A stretch of DNA of 64,000 nt from Sarcophilus harrisii (GCF_902635505.1 NC_045432.1:76559051-76623050); one strand, 5' to 3'. Positions 26,073-38,166 are shown, numbered from the stretch's first letter. Numbers and translations are program-made. The notes: generated by a model not told the origin, from the letters alone.

Positions 26073-27514
26073 GGGATTTCTGTTTACATTACTGTTGTTC
26101 GCTTCTCTTCTTCTGGATTGTCCTTCACTTCCATGCATTCACATTCACAATCGGTTATTCTCTTTCGGTTCCTTTGGTGAGACTTGCCACAACAAATTCA
26201 AATTTTTCTATTCTGCCTGTTATTTCTGCTTTGCCGGCCACAGAGTCTGCTTTTCCGATTCGGATGTTCCTCTTGAATAATTCAGGAATATCCTGCTGTC
26301 ATTCCATGTTCTCTTTGAAATCCATGGGATTCTCTGTCTCATCTGATGTGGATTCATTTGTCTTTGTCTTGCAATAGTTACTCTAGCTGCCCGGCCTCTT
26401 TTCCTTGATTTGGAGGCCATATCACTTTGTATTGTTTATATTATGCTAGTTGCTTTATCTACTTAAGCTCGTTATTTGAGTTTTCTTTTCCTGGTCTCTT
26501 TGGTAACTTCAAACTTTTTCCTGACTCCCTTCGCTTTGATTGGTGTTTCCTGGGGAGCTGGATCTCAGAATCTCAGCCTCCGCGCATGCTGGGGAGCTCA
26601 AAGTTCACCTGCCTCCACGTCTACCACAAGTGATTTCTGGAAGAACAGAACTGGTCCCAGCTGGATACTGGGCGCTTTCTCTCCGGCTTAGTGGAGTGCC
26701 ACACGGTACCACACACAGAGCCCTGTCCTAGTTCCTTCTGTTTCTCAGCTCTCTGGCTGAGAGATACATTGCATTGTCATGCTGCTTTTGTAGAGCAAAT
26801 TTCTGCAATTTAGATTTGGGATCTCTGTGCTGCTGGGATGAATGAGGGCGGGTCAGGGTATAGAGTTGAGATCTGTTACAAACAAGGAAAGCTTCCTGCT
26901 CCTGTTCCTCTGCTCAGTTGTCTCCTGGGACTCTTCCACTCCTGCTGTTGTTGCCATTGCAGCCTGAACAGTTTCTTCCATTTGCTTCTCCTGAGCACTG
27001 AGAGTGGGGAAGATGTGGGGGGGAAATCTAAGATTGAATTATTTTATATTCTCTTGGATCGGCTAAGAATGTGGTAGGGATGGGTGAAGGGGGGATAAGT
27101 TAGCTATGGGGGTTAAGGATTGGCTAGAGCTCTTACCCACTTTGGGGTGCTTGATGTCCTAGACTGTAGAGACTGTTGAAACGACTTTTCTCTGGCACAA
27201 AATTCCCATTTGGGAAAGGTCTTGAGGATCAGAGAAAATGTCTAATCCTCCATCTTGTTTAGGAAGTTATTTGAATCTAGCAAGAAAGCGATGAAGATTT
27301 GTTACACATCGACTATGGGCCAGACCCTGGGCTAGGCAGGTCTGAAAAAATCGAAATCATTCCCGACTCCACGGAGCATCGGATTTAGATCATGAGCTTC
27401 GCTCAAAAATGATGAACCATTCTTCCTCAATGCCAGTGTTCCACTGGCAAGGTTCGTGTATGGCACCGATATAGTGCTGGGCTTTAAGGGCCAAATATAA
27501 TCTCAACAAAAGAG

Positions 27515-27700
27515 CACGGGATAGTGATGTGAGTTTTCCACTTGGAATCAGGAAGACTCGGCTCCAATTCCCATCTGATATTGCCGATCTTTGGGAGCCC
27601 GGCAAAGTCACTTCTCTACCTTCCAGGGCCTCAGTTTTTCATCTGCAAAACCAGGAGCATATCAAGACTTCCCCCAAAGGATCGTCAGACAAAATAATAG
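27515..27700 (+). mobile_element. MIR/THER1-type SINE
   Basis: 'cttggaatcaggaagactcg', 'gctccaattcccatctgata', 'gcctcagtttttcatctgca' follow the MIR order on the plus strand. A short L2-like fragment ('gactatgggccagaccctgg') precedes it at about 27300. Confidence 0.65.
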
Positions 27701-27716
27701 GTTAAAAGCACCTTGA

Positions 27717-27866
27717 AGGGGCAGCTGGATGGTACAATGGATAGAGCACCAGCCCTGAAGTCAGTAGGACCTGAGTTCAAATGTGATCTCAGACACTTAA
27801 CACTTCCTAGCTGTGTGACCCTGGACAAGTCACTTAACCCCAATTGCCTCAGAGGAAAAAAAATCT
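27717..27866 (+). mobile_element. WSINE/MAR1-type tRNA-derived SINE, plus strand
   Basis: Complete from 'ggggcagctggatggtacaa' through the tRNA-like B-box region 'gagttcaaat' and 'gtgacc..ggacaagtcact' to 'ccccaattgcctcag' and an A run. 'aattgcctcag' at the 3' end is typical of Australian marsupial copies. Flanks show a short 'cttgaa' match only. Confidence 0.92.
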
Positions 27867-28589
27867 TGAAAATCATACTCTAGATAAGTGTGACATGTTA
27901 TCATTGTTATTAGCTTCACAAATCAACTGCATCAATATAATAGGACAAGGTGACTAGAAAGGGGCATATGTGAAACAATTTCAAGAGTCTCAGTGTAGTG
28001 GAAGCTCAGCATGGCCCCGTGGGGTGATGGGGCTGCCAAAAAGGGTCAATGTGAACCTGGAACGAACGAATAGGGATCTAGTGTCCAAAACCAGGGAGGT
28101 AACAGTTCTGATTTCCCTAACCTCCAGTAGAATCGTGGTGTTCGGTTTTTGGTGGCCCATTTGAAGACGGTGACCATAATGATGAAAGGTCTGGAAACTG
28201 CCTCCCCAAATCAGTCTGAATCCTCGGCTGGTTCCACGAGAGCCTCCCCCACCCATCCCCATGTGTCTGAGTTTGGAGATTTGAGATGTTAGGATTCTCA
28301 CATGGGAACTGCAAGGATCCAGTGAAGACTGAAGCTTTGTTCATCTGTCTGCTTGGGATTTTGCAGGGTGCCTCTGAAGCAAGAGAAAGTCTGGGGATAC
28401 GTTATAAAGCCAGCCTGCCTGCCTTCTCACTCCCCAGTCAAATTCCACCAGAGGGAGCCATTGACTCAAATAAAAATCCCAATGAGTTCATGGAAGGCTC
28501 ACCATCTTAACGTCTTTCCTTTTTTGCCAACAAAACTTCCAACTAAATAATATTAGCGTTATCGAGCTTGCCTCCGTGGTGGAAGAAGT

Positions 28590-28935
28590 CCGTAAGGAAA
28601 AGGAGAACTGGAGCTGGACTCCGGGGATCTGGCTTTCCGGCCTATCTCAGCTGTTTACTATCTGTATGATTTGGGGCAAATTACTTCCCTTCTTTGGGCC
28701 TCATGTTCCTCCTCTTTAAAAGGAGGCAGTTGGACTCATGATCCCCAAGCTCCTTTCCATGGATAACTCTACAGTCCTACGAACCGATGGTCAGAAAAAC
28801 GTGAGACATGAAAGGGCCCTCTAAAAGCATCTAGCCCAGCCCTTCATTCTCCAGAAAAGAAAACTAGAGCCCAGAAAAGGAGGAGGATGTTAGATCAACA
28901 AACCATTTCCTGTAGATGGGAATAGAGGCCCGATA
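28590..28935. mobile_element. Two MIR/THER1-type fragments in opposite orientation
   Basis: Positions 28590-28790 read in plus order ('gcaaattacttcccttcttt', 'ggcctcatgttcctcctc'). Positions 28800-28930 read in reverse order ('cattctccagaaaagaaaac', 'tagagcccagaaaagg'). Confidence 0.55.
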
Positions 28936-29499
28936 CGGGCCTCCAAAGAGCAGGAAGTTCTCATTTTCATCCGGCAAATGACAGAGTAAATAAAAAATGG
29001 ATCCCAGAATGCAAAGACCTATAGAAGCAGAATTGTCAGTAAAAAAAATGGCAGGAGAAAAAGGGAGGACTCTGGGATCAACATCACTAAACTATTCCCC
29101 CTACTTTTAATTGATAGCAGAAGGAAATCGGGCAGTTGGGCAAACAGGGACTCCAGAGACATGGATTGGGGTGAGGCCCCACCCCACCCCACCCCCCGCC
29201 AAGGGGCCGAGGGGCAGACAGGTGCAGGTTCTCGCTACAGACAGAGACTTCATTCACTAGAGATGGATCAGACCCCCAGCCTAGTCTTATCCTGCCTATT
29301 TCCACAACCCCTCTCCCCACTCTGGCCTCTGATTAAGAGAAGGCTCTGGAGAATTTGTCTCTCTTGCTGTGGAGCAGTTTCCCTTCTAAAAGTTGGCAAG
29401 ACAGCCAGATAAGTGACCTCAGAAGTTGACAAATGTTATAGATTTACCGTAGCCTTGGATTTCACATTGACAATCAGTCTTGAAGACCTTTAGACTGAC

Positions 29500-29720
29500 A
29501 ATCAGCCTTGAGTCGGAGAGTCAGATCTGCCACTAATTCATTCTGAGACCTTGGACAAACCCATTCTCCAGATCTACCATGAATGCATTCTGAGACCTTG
29601 GGCAAACCCATTCTCCATTCTGGGGCTCAGTTGACCCATTTACAAAATGAGGTGGTTGAGCTACGTGATATTTTCGGGCCCTTCCAATCCTGCTATTCTA
29701 TGCTCCAAATTCTATATTCT
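29500..29720 (+). mobile_element. MIR-type SINE with internal tandem duplication
   Basis: 'attctgagaccttgg.caaac' plus 'ccattctcca' occurs at 29541 and again at about 29587, a 46-47 bp tandem duplication. The usual 'ggctcagttgacccatttac' and 'aaaatgagg' tail follows. Confidence 0.65.
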
Positions 29721-29932
29721 AAGATGTCTTTCATCCTTGACAGGCTGTGGGCTACTAACTTTCTTTTTTTCAAACTTTTCTTTAAGTTAACATTTATTTT
29801 GGTTTTAAGATTGATTTTTCATTTCCCATTGAGCAAGCATTTATTTTCTCTCCCTTCCATCCTCCCTGCCTCATACCTTGCATAGAAAAACAAAACCTTG
29901 TAAGGAATATAAAAAGTAAAGCAAAGCAAATT

Positions 29933-30079
29933 CCCATGGAAAATGCCATGTGCATCCAGAGAGAGATATAATATTTTTAGTATTTTTACAAAGCAGAGTA
30001 TTTTTATCTTTGTTGCTTCTTTCTTTCTTTTCTTCCTTCCTTCCTTCCTTCCTTCCTTCCTTCCTTCCTTTCTTCTTTT

Positions 30080-30171
<92 letters not shown>

Positions 30172-30247
30172 TTCTTTCTTTCCTTCCTTCCTTCCTTCTT
30201 TCTTTCTTTCTTTCTTCTTTCTTTCTTTCTTTTTTTCTTTCCTTCCT

Positions 30248-30283
<36 letters not shown>

Positions 30284-30348
30284 TTTCCTTCCTTCCTTCT
30301 TTCTTTCTTTCTTTCTTCTTTCTTTCTTTCTTTTTTTCTTTCCTTCCT

Positions 30349-30384
<36 letters not shown>

Positions 30385-30424
30385 TCCTTCCTTCCTTCCT
30401 TCCTTCCTTCCTTCCTTCCTTCCT

Positions 30425-30487
<63 letters not shown>

Positions 30488-30711
30488 GTATTTTTTTTCT
30501 CTTGGTCTGACTTTTCTTGCCCAACATGATAATTATGGGAAAGTATTTGAAAGGATTGCACATATTTAACTTATATCAGATGACTTGCTATTTTGGGGAG
30601 GGAGGAGATAAGGAAGGAAGGGAGTAAAATTTAGAACACAAAGTCTTAAAAAAATGAATGTTGAAAACTACCTTTCCATGTATTTGGCAAAACAAAATAC
30701 TATTGAGGAAA
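29933..30711 (+). mobile_element. 5'-truncated L1 3' end, plus strand, nested in L1 copy B
   Basis: It begins 'cccatggaaaatgccatgtg' and ends 'aaaatgaatgttgaaaac', 'tacctttccatgtatttggc' and an A-rich tail, which is the marsupial L1 3'UTR end. It is flanked by the 10-bp direct repeat aaagcaaatt at 29923-29932 and 30712-30721. Its pyrimidine-rich internal part has been replaced by the CTTT/CCTT expansion. Confidence 0.85.
30004..30487 (+). repeat. (CTTT)n/(CCTT)n pyrimidine tract
   Basis: About 480 bases of almost pure C/T, alternating blocks of CTTT and CCTT with short slips. Both strands give long artificial ORFs of Phe/Leu/Ser or Lys/Glu/Arg, which are not genes. Confidence 0.97.
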
Positions 30712-33700
30712 AAAGCAAATTTTCATATTCAGGTCTAAAAATGTGTACCTAATTCTGCATCTTGAATCCATCACGTCTCTTTCGCAGGATGTAAATAACA
30801 TGCTTCATCATCTGCCTCCTGGAATTATGATTGGTCACAGTATTGATCATAGTTATTAAGGCTTATAACATTATTTGCCTTGATAATGCTGTTGTTATTG
30901 TAGAACTGTTCTCCTGGTCACTTTCCTCATTTTACTCTTTGACCATTGATCAAATAAATACTCAAATAATGGCTTGTATTTTTATAAATTTAAATTGGTT
31001 ATTTATAAATCTTGTGTATAAGACATTTATCAGTAAAACTTACTGCAGAGATTCTTCCCTCAGTTAGTTGCATCCATTCTAATTTTAGCTGCATTGGTTT
31101 GGTTTCTGCAAGAATTTTTATTGTGTAATCAAAATTGTTCCTTTGTCTTCTGTGATCCTCCCTATCCTTTGTTTGATCATTAACGCTTCCCTTATCCATA
31201 TGACCTAATTTCTTACTTGCTCCTAGATTTTGTTTCCGATGTAATCTTTTTTTAAATCTCCATCACATATCCATTTTCAGCTTATCTTGACATGAATGGT
31301 GTGAGATGTTGGGCTAACCCCAATTTTTGCCATCTAGCTTTCCAGTTTTCCCAGCAATTTTTGTCAGTGAGTCTTACCCCAGGAGCTAAGTTTATTCAAC
31401 ACTAAGTGACTGTTCATTTGCTGCTGGTTGTTAAATATTGACCTCAGTGTTACTTAACCATACCAAGTCACTTTGATGACTTCTTTTATTGATATAGGTT
31501 GAGATCTGGTACTGTTGGGTCTCTTTCCTTCCTGTTCTTCTGATTTTCAGTCAATAAACAATCATCTTTGGTGTAGTCCCTAGTCTCTAGAAACCGAGTA
31601 GGACTTCCCTGCCCTTTCAGCATTCTTTCTTCATCTCTGTCTTAAAACCCATAACCCAGGTCTTTGTCATCATTATAGCCTTCAAAATCCTCCCCCACTC
31701 AGATGTATTTTTTTCTGGGCCATTCCCCTACACTCTCCTCCCTTTGTAGCTTGACCTCTTGTTAAACCAGTTAGTCTCCATTCTAGCATCTACACTCACA
31801 TCTATCGCCCCCTTGTTCTATCACCAATCCCATCTTGTCAAAGCCCAACCTTGGATTACTTCTACCAGGTTCTTCCTTTGATCCTATTCGCATACTGCTC
31901 AGTGGAGTTAGTGAAATTGTACTGACCGGGTCTACTACAAATTCATGTTACATAATACCAAATAGGCCCTTATTGTGGCAAACCAATTCTTTAATACCTC
32001 TCTAATCATTTTACTCTCCTATTCTCCACGGTGATGGTTCCTAACCTTCTCCCTCTCAACCACACCTCTCAAACAACAAAAATATTAAGGTTATTTATTT
32101 CTGAGAGTTCCTTCTTCTCCCCCTCTTCTTGATCTTACATCACTTAGGTATCTTCCCCACTTTATCATCTTTTACCTCTGTCTTTATGAATGTGAATACT
32201 AAGAGATTCAGAGCATATACATTTGTAATTGATATTTGTTATCTATTGTTCCTTCCACCTTATGCAGTGTCCTTGTTGGTTCCTTTTTATTTGTTGAATG
32301 TTTATTTTTGCTTTTTCTGATAACATAATGGCAACTTCTGATCTTTTTGGATTCAGTTGATGCAGAGTAAACATTTTTCCATCTCCTTAGTTTTATTTTG
32401 TGCATGTCCTTGTTTTTTAAATGTTTCTTATAAGCAACAGATTGTAGGGTGTGGGTTTTTTCTTAACCAATCTGTCACTCTTTTTCATTTTATTGAATTA
32501 TTTAATCCATTCACATTTAAATTTTTAAGGGTTGGGTTTATATTTTCCTCCATCTGTTTCTAAAATAGGTTTTTAGTTGTTATTTTCCCCTTCCCTGCTG
32601 TAAACATAATGTTATATTCTTTTAATTATTTTACTTTAATCTTTTTTAAAGCAGCCCTGTTTCTGCTGGCTATCTTCTCCTCTCTTATGATCTCTTTTCT
32701 CATGCATTACTTTGTTTCTCTGTATTCATTGATTCTTTCCTTTTTCCTATTTTTAATTAGTTACATATTTCTTCCCCCTTTTTTTTCACTTAGTCAAGTA
32801 GACCCCCCCCCTTTGTCTCCTCCCTTTCAGTCAGTCCTGTTCACCAGTCTTTCCATTTTATTTTTGTACTTCTTTCCAAAAAGGATTTCTCTCACTGTCT
32901 TCATTATCCATCTTTTTCTCTTTACTCTAGAATCTCATTCTCTGATTCATGACGCCTGCGATCATGTCCCTCTCTTTTCTCTGTATTCTTCGTATTCCAA
33001 AACATCCATCTTAGTCTCCACCCTCATCGGATGCTGCATCATTTGGATCCAAGAGCGAGAAAAAAGGACTTGCAGAGGACTATCCACATCCAGATAAAGA
33101 ACTGATGGATTCGGAGTTCAAATCAAAGAAAACTTTCTTCCCTTAAAAAGTGTTGGATCATTTACCTTCCTTTTGTCACATTTATTAGTAGATGTTTTAA
33201 CTCATTTACTAGATCTGGAGGCCATCTTTTCTTCTGTTTTTGTTTTTCCTGTTGATTTATCTGCTTATGCTCAAGGTCTCTGAGAGTTCTTGAAATCTTT
33301 AGTAATTTGAGTTCTCTCCCCTGCCCCCCAACTTTGTTTTCTTCTAACTTACTTCTTGACTCCCTCCCTCGGTCTGTTTTTTTCTTTAGGGGATGACTCT
33401 CAAAGGATCTAAACCTCTTCTCGCACTCAGCAAGTCATGGTTCACCAGCCTAGGTTTCTTTGGGTGGCTAGAAATGGCCTTTCCCTCAGGTGAAATAACG
33501 CAAAAATATGCACATGCATGATATCCTGTCTTCAGGACGTGCCCGACTCACTCCCTTTGTTTAGTTCTGTAAACTGGCACTAGCAGTTGAGAGCTTTGCG
33601 GCGCTAGTGTTTCGGGGTTACAGCCCCCAACAGGCTTTTGATCTTGAAGGGCTGTGGCCAAGCTGCCTATTGAAGCTCAAGCAAACTTCTGAAGCACGAG

Positions 33701-34330
33701 GTTCATGTCTCTAAGGCACTGGAAAGGAGAGAGGAATAGGGTTTGGAGACCAGTTTTGATGTCAGAGCGTATTATGTTCACAGCCGATAGCATGGGAGGT
33801 AGAAGGAGGGATGCTGAGTGAGCTCAGGGTCAGTTAGTGTCACTTCCTGGGTTTGGATTTTCTTAACTTTCTTCTGGAAGTCCTAGATCATGGAAATTGC
33901 TGAATTTGCTTTATGTTTGGTGCCGAATTTCTGCCTGGAAGATGTTGGAGAGGTCACGGGGATCAGAGAAAATGTCCAATCCAATGTCTTGTTGTGCATG
34001 TGACCCAAGAGTCTGAGCAAAATAAGTTCTAAGATTTTTCTTTATTTCTAATTACTTTGTGTGAATTCTCCTTTTTTAGTTTTACTTCTGAAAATTTTAG
34101 AAAATCAAATGAAATCAGGGGTTGTCTTTTTGTAAAAGGCAATTTTAGTTTGTTTTAGAAATCAAATCAAGTTATTTTGCTTTCCATTTTAAATTTTTTC
34201 TTTGATTTTCAGGATTTCTATTTTACTGTGTAATTGGGTGCTTTTAGGTTGATGGCCTGGACATCGGTCTTAAAATGGGGGGGTTCCTGATCAATCGGAG
34301 GAAGAAGCTGCAGGGACAGAAGTTACTTTC

Positions 34331-34533
34331 TTTTTTATATTTCTTTTTTTTATAATTATAACTTTTTATTGACAGAACATATGTCTGGATAATTTTTTAC
34401 AACATTATCCCTGTTCTGACTTTTCCCTTCCCTCCCTCCACCTCCTCCCCTAGATGACAAGCCGTCTTATACATGTTAAATATGTTATAATATATCCTAG
34501 ATACAATATATGTGTACAGAACTGAACAGTTCA
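34331..34533 (-). mobile_element. 5'-truncated L1 3' end with perfect target-site duplication
   Basis: Antisense L1 3'UTR: T-rich start, 'ataactttttattgacagaa', 'cctccacctcctcccctaga', 'acatgttaaatatgttataa'. It is flanked by a perfect 15-bp direct repeat acagaagttactttc at 34316-34330 and 34534-34548. The perfect duplication suggests it is one of the younger insertions in the window. Confidence 0.93.
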
Positions 34534-35154
34534 ACAGAAGTTACTTTCAATGTATGAAGTCTAGGTACAGAGGGAGCTTTCAGTGTACAGATTTCGGTGG
34601 CGGGGTAGAAAAGTCAAGAGAGCCAAAGTGTAGCCCGGAGAAGAAGGAAAATGGCAATCAGTGCCTTCCAACTGAGAAACTGCCAAAGCTATTGCCCTTT
34701 TCTCAGTCCTTATCCTTCTTGATTAAATACAGTTTTTGACACTGGCGATAGTTCCCTACTCCTGAGTCCGACACTCCTGGTCCTTCTCTTACCTGTCTGA
34801 TCATTCCTTCTGAATTCAACTTTCTGGTTCTATGTATAGGACGTGCTTCCTAACCACAAGTGTAGAATATACCTCAAGTTTCTGTGCTGGATCCTCTGGG
34901 ACCCAGGAAAAACTGGGGGGGGTCTTACAGCAAAGATGAAGAATGAATGATGAGAAGGCAGGGAAGTCCTTCTTGGTCCTTAGTGACTAGGGACTGCCCC
35001 AGGGATGACTGCCTGAGACCGAGAGTCAGAAAAATGGGTCCTTGTCGGGAGCAATCGTCCCCTTTTTGAATTATAAGAGTTGGAGAAATGATTCCACCCT
35101 TCTGTTTTTGGAAAAGCAGCAAGTTACTCTGGTCACCCCTTTCCTATACCCAAC

Positions 35155-35300
35155 GAGTCAAGTCGATGAGCATTTATTAAGCACTTACTATGTGCCAGGC
35201 ACAGCGCTAAGCACTAGAATCGCAAAGAAAGGCAACAATCGCCATTCTCAAGAAGTTCACACTCTACTAAGAGAGACCACATGGGGACAGTTGTATGCAT
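35155..35300 (-). mobile_element. L2 3' end, minus strand
   Basis: Well-preserved: 'gagcatttattaagcactta', 'ctatgtgccaggcacagcgc', 'taagcacta', then 'aagaagttcacactctacta'. Confidence 0.85.
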
Positions 35301-35749
35301 AGACCATGTATGCAGAGTAAATTAGAGGTAATCTGGGAGACCTGGTACTAGTGTAGAGGAGGACTTTGGAGGGTCCCAAAGAAAAGTCCATTTTCTTGGT
35401 ACTCAGTTGCCCGACATCTTTGGTGGATGCCAGAAAATGGGTCATGTTGCTCGGCAAGAAGCCAGAGGCCATGTTCAATTCCATAGGGGGTAACCCAGGC
35501 CATCAAACTAAGCCTTCCCTGATCATCCCCGCCACCTCTTCTATGAGGCTATTTATGAGCTAAAAGAGCCCGGTAGGGCCAGAAAGTATCTCTAAGTCCA
35601 TTTTGCTTACAAATATCTGCTTTGAAGAATGCTGATGGTATCACTGACATCCCAGCTGTGATCCAGATGTTCCAGGAACTGAAGCCGGTACGAAATCACC
35701 TAAGAATACATTTTTTTTTTAATTAATGGGCCTTAAAAAGGATCAGATC

Positions 35750-35900
35750 ATAAGATTTCAGGTCGTAGGAGAACACTGAGGATGTTTAATCCGAATTACA
35801 GATGAAGAAGTTGAGACCCAGAGAGAGGAAGGGATTTCCCAGGGATCCTAGTTCATATCTGTCAAATCGAGGACAAGAAACTCATTTTCTGACCCCAACT
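35750..35900 (-). mobile_element. MIR/THER1-type SINE fragment
   Basis: 'attacagatgaagaagttga', 'gacccagagagaggaaggga', 'tttcccagggatcc' in reverse MIR order. Confidence 0.65.
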
Positions 35901-36799
35901 GCCCTGATCCTATTTCTTCTTCTCCGATCCTAGGTTCCTGGGTGATGATGTTTGACCGCCTCACAACCGGAAGCGACCTTAGACGTTACTGGCTCTAACC
36001 CCAGGGTAAGGACACTGATCTACCTAGCATGAAGTCAAGTGACTTGCCTGGGAGTACGAGTAATGGAGAGTAGATACAGAGAACATTCTTGAGGAAGAGC
36101 AGCACCTCTGGGGAGTGCTGTTCTGTGCTTTCTCACTCTCATTTTCCTCTTAGCACCCTCCATTTTGTGTAGAAGAAATGAGAAATATTACAAAACACGA
36201 GGGTGTTGGGACCGGTGCCCTCACTAGACGTGCTCTTAAGGATGTCCAGAGAACCCCGGGCAAGTGAACCCAAGTGGATTCAGGACGTGGGACTCTGGGT
36301 CTGGTGACTCCCTGGGTATTACCTACTTATCACCCCCTATTTCCGGGCCCTCAAAAGTGCCACCTATGTTCAGCTAGTGTTGAGAGCCCTTGATGAAGGA
36401 GCTCTCGATGAAGGAGCTGCTGAGAACTGAACCCCCAATCTGCTTCCTTAATGCTTCAGCCAGAGAAGATGACCTTCATTCAGGGCGGCTGATCCATTAA
36501 TCAGCAACACTCCACAAATGCGAGGAGATATTGGTCTAGCTCTCTACTTTCACACAATCCTCTGCTCTATTCTTAGCCTTTTGCTTATGTCAAAAGCCAC
36601 AAGGCATATATCCAGCCCCGGACATTGTCAGGGGAAGTCAGCAACCCACCGGTTTGAGGGATGGGGGTGGGGTGGGGTGTCATTGGGAGATCTGTCTCTG
36701 ATCCCATGCTGGGAAGACGAGTGCCAGTTGGGGCAGGGAGTTCAAGGAACCGGGAATGGTTTCCACCAGCAAAAAAGAAAGGGGGCTGCTTTTCTCTAT
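35901..36799. other. Intergenic, nothing recognised
   Basis: No gene or clear repeat, except a short direct duplication near 36388-36418 in which 'gatgaaggagct' occurs twice. Confidence 0.45.
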
Positions 36800-36960
36800 T
36801 TTTAAAGCACATATTGGCTGGCTTGCCATCTAGGGGAGGGGGTAGGGGAAAGGAAGGGAAAATTTGGAACACAAGGTCATGCAAGGATCAACGGTAAAAA
36901 CTTATGTGTGCATATGTTTTGGAAATAAAAAGCTTTAATAATAAAAATTAAAATAAAATA
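36800..36960 (+). mobile_element. L1 3' end, plus strand
   Basis: 'tggcttgccatctaggggag', 'gggaaaatttggaacacaag' and 'gtttttggaaataaaaagc'-like sequence with an A/T-rich tail match the marsupial L1 3' terminus, in the same family as 30500-30711. Confidence 0.8.
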
Positions 36961-37680
36961 AAATTACATAGATGAAAGGAACGAGGGCTCGGCCTAGGAA
37001 AGGCTCCCTCCGGGCTCTAAGGCTCAACGATGCTCCTCCATCTCGGCCTTGAGATGATGACGTGTGCAGATGGGCTGAAGAACCTTGATGGTTAGCCTGC
37101 AGGAGAGAAGAGTCGGCGTTGGGGAGCATGATAACTGCGCTGAAATATTTGAAGAATTATCTCACGGAGAGGACAAAGTACTCGACGATTTGTTCCATTT
37201 GTTCCCAGAACAAAAGGTCCCAGCCCAAGCCTCCCTCTGTCTCTGTTTGGCTTCGGATGGCTCAGAGTGAATATAACTAACCATTATTTCTCTGAGGGCC
37301 TGAAACCCTGAGCTTCTCCCTCTCCCAGATTGATTTTTTTTTGATGGGGTAAAAGGGGACATCCTTTGCCTCATTTCTTACCTAGCCTTAATGGCCCATT
37401 GGGAGGTTGCTCCAGTCCAACTGAGGCCCGTTAAAGACCTTACTTGAAAAAGACCAAGGTCTCCCCCTGTATCCAGAGCCATCTCTGGTCATCCTCATCT
37501 ATACCTTACAACTGGAGCCAGATGGTTCTGGAGGTGCAAGTAAGGCCGGTGACTTTGCCCAGCCCTCCCTCATTTAAGTCCATTTCATTTACACGGCAGG
37601 CCATCACCTCCCTGATGGGTTTTCCCCCGTCTTTAAGAATGAAGGATAAAGCCCAACTAATAGCTAAGGAAATATAAAAT
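36961..37680. other. Intergenic, nothing recognised
   Basis: No gene, RNA or repeat was recognised. Confidence 0.45.
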
Positions 37681-38050
37681 GATTTCTTAGAGTCAGGAAG
37701 AGCCCCATTATTAGGGAAGGAAGGACATCTGCAAAGGAGCCAGACTGTGAAGGGCCCCAAAGACCAAACAGCAAGCTTGTATTTGATCCCAGAGGCACTC
37801 TATGGAGGCTGGGGAGTGGGGGGAAGAAGTGGCTAACTCTGGGCTACTCAAACAGGACCAACTTCGCCCTCTGCGAAGAGAAGGATCAGCATTTCTGAGG
37901 TGGAAGGGACCTCGGAGGTCTTCGAGTCTGACTGTCTTTTTACAAAGAAGAAAACTGAGTCCAGATGACCTTACCTAAGGTCACTGGAATAAATGGCAGC
38001 TGTGGGCTTCCAGCTCAGGTCATCTTTATCCAGATCCAGTCTTCTTTCCC
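37681..38050 (-). mobile_element. L2 fragment followed by MIR-type fragment, minus strand
   Basis: Positions 37681-37850 resemble reversed L2 ('gactgtgaagggccccaaag'). Positions 37885-38050 have 'tttttacaaagaagaaaact' and 'gagtccagatgaccttacct' followed by 'aaggtcactgg' in reverse MIR order. Confidence 0.55.
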
Positions 38051-38073
38051 CTGGGACACTGTGATTGAGTCTG

Positions 38074-38166
38074 TTACCTCTCTTCCTCCCCCCAATATGC
38101 CACCGATGGCCTGATTCTCAGATCTTGAGGGGGGCCCGGGAGGACGGGGCAACGTCCCACATTGTG
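38074..38166 (+). repeat. Dispersed local duplication, copy 1
   Basis: Matches 39714-39806 over about 90 bases: 'ttacctctc', 'tatgccaccgatggcctga', 'ttctcagatctt', 'ggaggacggggcaacgtcc', with scattered differences. The family is unknown. Confidence 0.75.

Larger units (their letters stand above)
21545..27262 (-). mobile_element. Decayed, nearly full-length L1 (copy A), minus strand
   Basis: Read in reverse, the element has its 5' end near 27262 ('ccatcttgtttaggaag' is the reverse of the usual L1 5' start). The 5' region runs to about 26540, an ORF1-like part lies around 25.4-26.4 kb, and ORF2 sequence covers 21.8-25 kb. The reverse-transcriptase region is recognisable at about 23390-23560, where 'aataatggtggcgaggatgg' corresponds to the antisense L1 palm segment. 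The 3' end is near 21545. No ORF longer than about 130 codons survives, so it is long dead. A SINE is inserted at 25925-26072. The subfamily is not determined. Confidence 0.75.
29765..33995 (-). mobile_element. Decayed L1 (copy B), minus strand, interrupted
   Basis: The reverse 3' end starts with the T-rich segment at about 29765 ('caaacttttctttaagttaa'), continues to 29932 and resumes at 30712 after a nested insertion. ORF2 3' sequence runs to about 31540 ('ccagttttcccagcaatttt' is a typical antisense L1 segment). L1-like sequence recurs at 32200-33480 and parallels copy A at 23800-24100, including 'agcaacagattgtaggg'. The 5' end lies near 33995, where 'gatcagagaaaatgtccaat' parallels the end of copy A. 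Positions about 31545-32190 did not match either L1 and are unassigned. No intact ORF. Confidence 0.7.

Noticed and set aside
29871-30569. Long ORFs on both strands rich in Lys/Glu/Arg or Phe/Leu/Ser
   Set aside because: Translations of the CTTT/CCTT microsatellite.
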